This document shows, in pieces, positions 12,924-19,010 of a stretch of 19,010 bases of DNA. The position numbers were made by a program, and so were the translations under genes. Origin of the DNA: Bacteroidota bacterium (GTDB lineage Bacteria; Bacteroidota; Bacteroidia; Chitinophagales; Chitinophagaceae); contig JAEWJV010000445.1 in assembly GCA_023386395.1 (NCBI GenBank), positions 1 to 19,010 on the forward strand. The letters run 5' to 3'. The notes under the pieces were generated by a model. The model was not told the DNA's origin and made no database searches. It saw only the letters and a program-made list of their open reading frames with translations. The first letter of the stretch is position 1. Every line of letters starts with the position of its first letter.

Positions 12924-14177
12924 ATGAGAAGAGTAGTTATAACAGGGATAGGCGCCATAACACCGCTTGGTAATTCGGTAAAGGAATTCTGGGATAATAT
13001 TGTTGCGGGCAAAAGCAGTGCCGCGCCCATTACAAAATTCGATGCTTCGAAATATAAAACGCGTTTTGCCTGCGAGGTTAAAAATTTTGATGGGGAAAAA
13101 TATTTTGAAAGAAAAGACCTCCGCAAATACGATCTTTTTTCACAGTATGCTATAGCTGCAACAGAAGAAGCAGTTCGAAGTGCACAGATAGATTTTTCCA
13201 CTTACTCAGAGGAAGAGAGGGCTGATATTGGCGTTATCTGGGGTTCAGGCAATGGAGGCATCAGCACTTTTGAAGAGCAGGTTAGCCTGTTGTATCAGGG
13301 TGATGGCACTAAATTCTCGCCTTTTTTTGTGCCCAAAAAAATAGAAGATATTGCCGCGGGTATAATTTCCATCCGCTATCAATTATACGGCCCTAACTAT
13401 TGCCCGGTATCAGCCTGTGCATCTTCCAACACAGCTATTATAAATGCTTTTGACACGATACGTGCAGGCAAAGCTTTTATGATGATTGCCGGCGGGTCGG
13501 AAGCGCCTATTACAGCTTCTTCTATTGGTGGTTTTAATGCTGCGCAGGCTTTATCAAAAAGAAATGATGACCCGGCCTCAGCCTCGCGCCCGTTTGATAA
13601 AGAGCGTGATGGTTTTGTGTTGGCTGAAGGCGCCGGCGCCCTAATACTGGAGGATTATGAACATGCCATTAAAAGAAATGCGCCCATTTATGGAGAACTT
13701 GCTGGCACAGGCCAGGCGGCTGATGCATTCCATTTAACCGGCACGCCACCCGATGGCCGTGGTGCAAAACTGAGTATGCGGAAAGCGCTTAACGAAGCTG
13801 GCATTAACACCGGGGATGTGGATTATATAAATGCACACGCCACATCAACCCAGTTGGGCGATTTAAGTGAAGCTGTAGCTATTGATACCATGTTTGGCGA
13901 CAGCATTAAAAGACCTTATATAAGCGCTACCAAATCAATGACGGGCCATTTGCTTGGGGGCGCCGGAGCTGCGGAAGCCATTATTTGTATATTGGCCCTG
14001 AAGCATGGTATAATTCCGCCAACTATTAATACAAGGGAATTGGATGGAGCTATTTCAAAAAATTTGAATATTGTTTTAGGTGAATCTGTTTCAGCAGCTA
14101 TTACATATGCCCTGAACAATACATTTGGTTTTGGCGGACATACAGCAACCACATTGTTCAAAAAGTTTGAGGAATAG
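12924..14177 (+). CDS. fabF: 3-oxoacyl-ACP synthase II (FabF-type ketosynthase)
   Basis: This 417-residue thiolase-fold condensing enzyme elongates acyl-ACP with malonyl-ACP in fatty-acid synthesis. It opens RRVVITGIGAITPLGNS. The nucleophile is Cys165 in VSACASSN, the catalytic His are His305 (NAHATST) and His342 (TGHLLGGAGAAE), and Lys337 (SATKSMTGH) is in place. The family end motif is present as NTFGFGGHTATTLFKK. Length is typical. Two details differ from the usual consensus: SACASS at the active site where SACATG or similar is common, and GFGGHT where GFGGTN or GFGGHN is usual. It stands alone, with no acpP next to it, which suggests a second FabF paralogue serving a special acyl product. 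That is inference, since the primary FabF cannot be seen from this window. Confidence 0.88.
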   Translation: MRRVVITGIGAITPLGNSVKEFWDNIVAGKSSAAPITKFDASKYKTRFACEVKNFDGEKYFERKDLRKYDLFSQYAIAATEEAVRSAQIDFSTYSEEERADIGVIWGSGNGGISTFEEQVSLLYQGDGTKFSPFFVPKKIEDIAAGIISIRYQLYGPNYCPVSACASSNTAIINAFDTIRAGKAFMMIAGGSEAPITASSIGGFNAAQALSKRNDDPASASRPFDKERDGFVLAEGAGALILEDYEHAIKRNAPIYGELAGTGQAADAFHLTGTPPDGRGAKLSMRKALNEAGINTGDVDYINAHATSTQLGDLSEAVAIDTMFGDSIKRPYISATKSMTGHLLGGAGAAEAIICILALKHGIIPPTINTRELDGAISKNLNIVLGESVSAAITYALNNTFGFGGHTATTLFKKFEE

Positions 14178-14188
14178 CCAAATCTGAT

Positions 14189-14219
14189 TTTGACTGCATT
14201 TAATCGGCCATTATTTTTG
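14189..14219 (+). promoter_or_regulatory. Perfect Bacteroidota promoter of tRNA-Ala
   Basis: TTTG (14189-14192), exactly 19 bases, then TATTTTTG (14212-14219), a full match to TTTG-N19-TAnnTTTG. The following CGCTCCG is identical to the tRNA-Leu promoter. Predicted start is around 14224-14226. A perfect 7-bp hairpin TCCGCAT/ATGCGGA (14223-14229 and 14233-14239) lies at the predicted 5' end of the precursor. Confidence 0.88.
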
Positions 14220-14256
14220 CGCTCCGCATTTAATGCGGACAGATCTTAATAATAAA

Positions 14257-14330
<74 letters not shown>

Positions 14331-14434
14331 CAAACCCAACCCATATGCCCCTGGCTTATTTACACTTACCACATTTTATAGTGCGGTTGCCCAATTTTCA
14401 AAAAATCAAATGCAGTTTATCTTACTTTTAGATT

Positions 14435-15298
14435 TTGAAAATTTCGCTAGTGAGCAATAACCTTCAATGGGATTGGAAGATTGATCATAAGATCAGTTTA
14501 TTTAAATGGGACCTTAAAGAAATATGGCAGTATAAAGATTTATTACTGCGCTTTGTTCGCCGTGATCTTATTGCCAACTATCAGCAAACCATTTTAGGCC
14601 CCTTTTGGATTTTATTGCAACCTGTTCTTACAACTATTACTTATTATATCATTTTCGGAAAAATTGCGAAAATATCCACGGAAGGTATTCCGCCGCTGCT
14701 GTTTTATTTACCCGGCATAATTATCTGGAGTTATTTTTCAGATTGCCTTAACAGCACCATGTACACATTTTTGCATAATTCAACCTTGTTTTCAAAAGTA
14801 TATTTTCCAAGACTGATCGTTCCATTAAGCAATATTATTTCACATACGGTACGCATGCTGGTGCAACTGGTTTTATTTGTTGCAATATATATTGCGTTTA
14901 TCGCTGTGGACAATTCAGCGCATATATCGGCATCACTCATTTTAATGCCGTTTTTATTACTGCTTACAGCGGCATTTGCCCTTGGCGCCGGTTTAATCGT
15001 CAGCGTTATCACTGCACGCTACCGCGACCTTGATTATGCATTGCAATTCATTATCCGGCTGTTCATGTTTGCAACGCCTGTTATTTATCCTGCATCAATT
15101 GTTCCTGAAAATTTAAAAACAATATTTTGGCTTAACCCATTAACGCCGGCTATTGAAACTTTCAGAACAGGGTTTTTTTCAACCAATACGTTACAGTTGC
15201 AGCCATTGCTTGTTGCAACTGCAATCACAATAATTCTTTTAATCACCGGGCTTGCTTTATTAAAAAAGCTTGAAACAAAACTGATGGATATTATCTGA
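14435..15298 (+). CDS. Polysaccharide ABC exporter permease (Wzm-type, ABC-2)
   Basis: This 287-residue inner-membrane protein is an ABC-2 permease of the O-antigen/teichoic-acid export type. The entry motif RRDLIANYQQTILGPFW (about residues 42-58) is the hallmark, followed by six predicted membrane spans. Conserved RYRDLDYALQF and PLTPAIETFRTGFF lie near the C-terminus. The protein would form a homodimer with the following ATPase to move a lipid-linked glycan across the inner membrane. The frame starts with TTG at 14435, since a TAG stop precedes it; GTG at 14450 is an alternative start. No in-frame ATG exists upstream of the conserved region. Its TGA overlaps the next gene's ATG, so the two are translationally coupled. 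Confidence 0.92.
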   Translation: MKISLVSNNLQWDWKIDHKISLFKWDLKEIWQYKDLLLRFVRRDLIANYQQTILGPFWILLQPVLTTITYYIIFGKIAKISTEGIPPLLFYLPGIIIWSYFSDCLNSTMYTFLHNSTLFSKVYFPRLIVPLSNIISHTVRMLVQLVLFVAIYIAFIAVDNSAHISASLILMPFLLLLTAAFALGAGLIVSVITARYRDLDYALQFIIRLFMFATPVIYPASIVPENLKTIFWLNPLTPAIETFRTGFFSTNTLQLQPLLVATAITIILLITGLALLKKLETKLMDII

Positions 15299-16545
15299 TG
15301 AGTGCATTAATGATTAAAGCAGATCATGTTTCAAAATATTACCGCCTGGGCAAATTAGGCTCGGGCAGATTGAGAGAAGACTTGTCTAATTGGATAAAAC
15401 GAAGGCCCGTGACGAGCAATAAAATAAATGAACATTCAAAGGAAGAAATATGGGCTTTGCGCGATGTGAATTTTGAAGTGCAGCGCGGCGAAGTGTTAGG
15501 GTTTATTGGCAACAATGGCGCAGGCAAATCAACGCTGTTAAAAATTATTTCACACATTACATTGCCTACATCGGGATGCGTTTATGGTAACGGAAGAATT
15601 GCAAGTTTACTGGAAATAGGCACAGGCTTTCACATTGAACTTACGGGCCGTGAGAATATTTACCTGAATGGAAATATTCTCGGTATGAATAAAAAAGAAA
15701 TTACATCCAGGCTTGATGAGATCATTGATTTTTCAGGCGTTGAAAGATTTATTGATACGCCTGTTAAACGTTACTCAAGCGGAATGTATATGCGTCTTGC
15801 ATTTGCTGTGGCTGCGCATCTTGATCCTGAAATTTTGATTGTTGATGAAGTGCTTGCTGTTGGCGATGCAGAATTTCAGCGTAAATGTTTGGGTAAAATG
15901 AAAGAAGTTTCATCGCAGCAGGGCAAAACTGTTTTATTTGTTAGTCACAATATGCAGGCGTTGAAAAACCTTTGTCATCGCTGTATAACATTGCAACAGG
16001 GGGAAATTGTAGATGAAGGCAAACCGGAAACGGTCATTGGTAATTATTTAAAAAAGCAACAAAACAATTTCACACATCAATCTTATGAAGCACCGGAATC
16101 GGCGCCGGGTAATGATTATATCAGGATAAAAAAGGCGGCTTTAACTGCAGATTATATTGATGGTTTTGATGTGGTGGATATTCGTACACCGCTTCATATT
16201 CATTTTGAATTTTGGTACAGGGATATTGATCCGGGAAACCTTATTGTGGGCGTTCATCTTTTTACATTCAGCGGTGAATGCATTTTTGATATCTGCTCCG
16301 AACCAAAAAAATATAATAATGGTTTGTTTGAAGTTGATTGCAACATTCCCGGTAATTTTTTAAACGATGGTAATTATTATATTTCTGTTGTATTTGTAAA
16401 AAACACAACACAACGGTTGTTTTATTTTGAAGCCTGTTTATCTTTTGAAGTGGAAGACTACAGAAGCGATACGGCCTGGTTTGGGAAATGGATAGGTTAC
16501 GTGCGCCCATCTTTTCCTGTAATTGTAAAAGCAAAAGCCGAATAG
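15298..16545 (+). CDS. Polysaccharide ABC exporter ATPase with C-terminal glycan-binding domain (Wzt-type)
   Basis: The 415-residue protein has an N-terminal ABC ATPase (about residues 1-250) with Walker A GNNGAGKST (71-79), signature YSSGM (159-163), Walker B ILIVDE (Asp183, Glu184) and a switch His (VSHNMQAL). The remaining part, about residues 265-415, is a beta-sandwich-like domain of the Wzt C-terminal type, with VDIRTPLHIHFEFWYRD and LIVGVHLFTFSGECIFD. In characterised O-antigen exporters this domain binds the modified non-reducing end of the glycan and licenses export. Its presence predicts that the locus also encodes a chain-terminating modification, which is not in this window. The ATG overlaps the permease stop codon (TGATG); an alternative Met lies five codons in. 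Confidence 0.93.
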   Translation: MSALMIKADHVSKYYRLGKLGSGRLREDLSNWIKRRPVTSNKINEHSKEEIWALRDVNFEVQRGEVLGFIGNNGAGKSTLLKIISHITLPTSGCVYGNGRIASLLEIGTGFHIELTGRENIYLNGNILGMNKKEITSRLDEIIDFSGVERFIDTPVKRYSSGMYMRLAFAVAAHLDPEILIVDEVLAVGDAEFQRKCLGKMKEVSSQQGKTVLFVSHNMQALKNLCHRCITLQQGEIVDEGKPETVIGNYLKKQQNNFTHQSYEAPESAPGNDYIRIKKAALTADYIDGFDVVDIRTPLHIHFEFWYRDIDPGNLIVGVHLFTFSGECIFDICSEPKKYNNGLFEVDCNIPGNFLNDGNYYISVVFVKNTTQRLFYFEACLSFEVEDYRSDTAWFGKWIGYVRPSFPVIVKAKAE

Positions 16546-16548
16546 CGC

Positions 16549-18594
16549 ATGGCAGAATTTCAACCTTATACAATAACGCATATTGAACTTGATAAAGCTG
16601 AAACACTGCAACTCAATGCAGGCAATCATTACATTGTTATCTGGAGTAATCAATTTCCTTTAGGCCATGTGTGGATAGAAACGCACGAGGAGTTTTCAAA
16701 AGAAAAAATGGCTGATGCAATAAGATCGGCAATAGGAAAAACAATTGCTGTTTATATGCATAATAGTGCGACTGTTGATTGGCAGCATTATTTGCAGCAA
16801 GGGAACTTTACCGGGTTGAATGCATTGCTCACAGAAAACACCAACACATTTAAAGCAGCTATCAGCAAAGAAAAACCGGGGCACGTTTCTGTTATTGTAT
16901 GCACGCGCAACAGGCCGCAGGCTTTACAAAAATGCATTTCATCTTTATTAAAAAACAACGACCGGGAATTTGAATTGATTATTGTTGACAATGCACCGGA
17001 CAACGATGATTCAAAAAAGATTGTTGAACAGTTTCCGCATGTTCGTTACGTGCGTGAAGAAAGAAAGGGCCTGGATATTGCCCGAAACACCGGCGCTAAG
17101 TGTGCTTCGCATGATATTATCGCCTATACAGATGATGATGTGCAAATACCCGTTAACTGGATCAGCAATATAAAAACATCTTTTTCCAATCCGCTTACAA
17201 TGGCTGCAACAGGGCTGGTAATTCCGGCTGAATTAAATACAGAAGCACAATACATTTTTGAAAAAGACTGGGGGTTTAATAAAGGCTATGTACCAACTAT
17301 TTTTGATCACCAGTATTTTTTAACTGCAGTTGATGAAGGTGTTCCTGCATGGGATGTTGGCGCAGGCGCCAACATGGCTTTTCGCAAAGAAGCTTTTAAT
17401 CTTGTTGGTTTATTTGATGAAAGATTAGATGTTGGCGCAGCAGGATGCAGCGGCGATTCAGAAATGTGGTATCGCATTTTGGCGGCAGGATGGAATTGCG
17501 TTTATTATCCGCATTTATATGTTTTTCATGAACATCGCAAAGCACTGAGAGACTTGAGTAAACAGTTATTCAGTTATATGAAAGGTCATGTGTGCGCCTT
17601 GCTTGTTCAACATGAAAAATATGGACATAAAGGAAATATAAAACGCATTCGAAAAACGTTGCCCGCTTATTACAGAAGCAGGTTTAAACAGGAATTTAAA
17701 AATATTATTACCGGTAATTTTTCTTCTCTGTTGACTGAAATAAAGGGGTGCAAAGCAGGTAAAAGATTTTATTATAAACATAAAAATGAAACGCAGGAAA
17801 TCAGCCTAAGTTTTCCGCAAGGATTATTAAATGAAGTAACGGCTAAAGAACAACCGCTTGTTTCCATAATTATTCCTTGTTATAACCAGGCACACTATTT
17901 AGAAGAAGCTATTAACAGTGCCATCAGTCAAACATATAACAATATAGAAATTGTGGTGGTAGATGACGGGTCATCAGACAAAACCAAAAATGTTTGTGAT
18001 GCGTTTCAAGACATTAATTATGTGCGTGTTGAAAGGGTTGGTTTATCTGCGGCCAGAAATATCGGTGTTCAGTTTTCTCATGGCGATTATGTAGTTTTTC
18101 TTGATGCGGATGATTATTTATATCCCGGTGCAGTTGAATTAAACCTATATTTCTTTAATACATATAAAAACGTGGCTTTTGTTTCCGGTATCTTTGATAA
18201 GATTGATGAAGAAGGAAACTATTTAAATGTTAGGCTCGCCGAATCAAAAACAGAATTGATTTATCTTTCATTATTACAAGGCAATTACATTGGCATGGAA
18301 GCCACCGTAATGTATCGCCGGGATTTATTTTTTTATTTTTGCTTTGATACGCAATTGCGTAGCTGCGAAGATTATGATCTCAATCTGCGTATCAGCAGGA
18401 AACTGCCAGCTATTCATCATCAAAATAAAATAGCTGTTTACAGGATGCATTCATCAAACATGTCGAAGAATAAAGCACTCATGCTTAAAGCTGCATTATC
18501 AGTTCTTAAAAAACAGGAAAAATTTTTATTGAATAAGGAAGAAAGGATCGCTTACAAAACAGGCATTCAGAATTGGATCAGCTACTATTCTTGA
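16549..18594 (+). CDS. Tandem-domain GT2 glycosyltransferase
   Basis: The 681-residue protein contains two family 2 glycosyltransferase domains. Domain 1 (about residues 113-350) begins VSVIVCTRNRPQALQKC with the metal-binding DDD at 195-197 (AYTDDDVQIP) and a GAGANMAFRK/SEMWYRI region typical of acceptor binding. Domain 2 (about 437-660) begins LVSIIIPCYNQAHYLEEA with VVVDDGSSD and LDADD (Asp519, Asp521, Asp522), and ends with the CEDYDL catalytic-base motif. Both active sites look complete, so it may add two different sugars or build a disaccharide repeat. Residues 1-110 form a separate N-terminal region (with VIWSNQFPLGHVWIE) without an obvious function. It starts 3 bp after the ATPase stop and is in the export operon. 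Confidence 0.88.
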   Translation: MAEFQPYTITHIELDKAETLQLNAGNHYIVIWSNQFPLGHVWIETHEEFSKEKMADAIRSAIGKTIAVYMHNSATVDWQHYLQQGNFTGLNALLTENTNTFKAAISKEKPGHVSVIVCTRNRPQALQKCISSLLKNNDREFELIIVDNAPDNDDSKKIVEQFPHVRYVREERKGLDIARNTGAKCASHDIIAYTDDDVQIPVNWISNIKTSFSNPLTMAATGLVIPAELNTEAQYIFEKDWGFNKGYVPTIFDHQYFLTAVDEGVPAWDVGAGANMAFRKEAFNLVGLFDERLDVGAAGCSGDSEMWYRILAAGWNCVYYPHLYVFHEHRKALRDLSKQLFSYMKGHVCALLVQHEKYGHKGNIKRIRKTLPAYYRSRFKQEFKNIITGNFSSLLTEIKGCKAGKRFYYKHKNETQEISLSFPQGLLNEVTAKEQPLVSIIIPCYNQAHYLEEAINSAISQTYNNIEIVVVDDGSSDKTKNVCDAFQDINYVRVERVGLSAARNIGVQFSHGDYVVFLDADDYLYPGAVELNLYFFNTYKNVAFVSGIFDKIDEEGNYLNVRLAESKTELIYLSLLQGNYIGMEATVMYRRDLFFYFCFDTQLRSCEDYDLNLRISRKLPAIHHQNKIAVYRMHSSNMSKNKALMLKAALSVLKKQEKFLLNKEERIAYKTGIQNWISYYS

Positions 18595-18613
18595 CTAACG
18601 CATATTGATTATT

Positions 18614-19010
18614 ATGAGTTATCGAATTCCTGAGTTTCCACCTGTTATCAAACCAATTGACCCAAGCGTTGAAAGGCCATTATGGTCTGTAATGATTCCT
18701 GTATATAACTGTTCGCAGTTTTTACAACATTGTTTGGAGAATGTATTGCGGCAGGATGAAGGTGTGCATCAAATGCAGATTGAGGTGGTTGATGATTGCA
18801 GCACCGATGCAGACGTTAAAGCACTTGTGGAGAAAATTGGGAAAGGAAGAGTTGGTTATTTCAGGCAGAAAAAAAACCAGGGCAGCCTGCGCAATTTTGA
18901 AACCTGTATAAATCGTGCTAAAGGACATTATATTCACTTGCTGCACGGCGACGATTTTGTTGATGGCGGGTTTTATAAAGCAATGGAAGGATTGTTTAAA
19001 GATTTTCCGC
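18614..19010 (+). CDS. GT2 glycosyltransferase, 5' part (runs off the window)
   Basis: The open frame from the ATG at 18614 runs to the right edge (132 codons and one base). The product starts MSYRIPEFPPVIKPI and then gives the GT2 nucleotide-sugar-binding fold: LWSVMIPVYNCSQFLQ, the VVDDCSTD loop, and the metal-binding HGDDF (in HLLHGDDFVDGG). It follows the tandem GT2 gene by 19 bp in the same direction, so it belongs to the same polysaccharide operon and probably adds another sugar to the exported glycan. The C-terminal acceptor-binding half lies outside the window. Confidence 0.88.
   Translation, partial: MSYRIPEFPPVIKPIDPSVERPLWSVMIPVYNCSQFLQHCLENVLRQDEGVHQMQIEVVDDCSTDADVKALVEKIGKGRVGYFRQKKNQGSLRNFETCINRAKGHYIHLLHGDDFVDGGFYKAMEGLFKDFP

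Overview
The window looks like a chromosomal segment of a Bacteroidota species, most likely in or near the Chitinophagaceae. The DNA is AT-rich. Several gene families are typical of that phylum: a TonB-type outer-membrane receptor, DUF4836 lipoprotein, 2TM-domain protein, winged-helix/membrane gene pairs and a single-RRM RNA-binding protein with an Asn/Arg-rich tail. Several promoters fit the phylum's sigma consensus TTTG-N19-TAnnTTTG, and obvious Shine-Dalgarno sequences are scarce. The taxonomic placement is an inference from gene content; no 16S gene is present. I see no insertion sequence, integrase, phage gene or CRISPR array.

Left third (1-3946): the tail of an outer-membrane receptor, then a structured intergenic element (about 528-659). 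After it comes a tightly packed rightward run: DoxX-like membrane protein, 2TM-domain protein, exported helical/TPR-like protein, two tandem paralogous membrane proteins, a winged-helix regulator and a 59-residue DUF3606-like protein at 3767-3946. The run reads as one operon, with membrane-protein paralogues and their likely regulator at its distal end.

Middle (3947-9397): an RRM RNA-binding protein with its own promoter, a repeat-bearing leader of about 125 nt and a strong terminator; an exported M3 zinc oligopeptidase (Dcp type); a Dps mini-ferritin; a small coiled-coil protein; two back-to-back hairpin terminators; leftward tRNA-Leu(CAG); a leftward LuxE-like acyl-activating protein; and a small rightward lipoprotein.

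Right-middle (9398-14330): a two-gene leftward operon of a UbiA-like membrane protein and a SAM methyltransferase, a divergent DUF4836 lipoprotein, a FabF-type ketosynthase, and tRNA-Ala(GGC) with a perfect promoter. The two tRNA genes share an identical 11-base sequence running from the -7 element into the predicted start site.

Right end (14435-19010): the beginning of a polysaccharide export locus. It has an ABC-2 permease (Wzm type), an ATPase with a C-terminal glycan-binding domain (Wzt type), a 681-residue tandem GT2 glycosyltransferase and the start of another GT2. Together they would assemble a glycan on a lipid carrier in the cytoplasm and export it across the inner membrane, as for an O-antigen-like surface polysaccharide. 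The locus continues past the right edge.

I found no clearly new multi-gene system. The best leads are the regulatory architecture (tRNA promoter/discriminator identity, the RRM gene leader, a hairpin with a stop codon in its loop), the membrane-paralogue plus winged-helix operon, and a UbiA-like protein lacking one of its two Asp-rich motifs.
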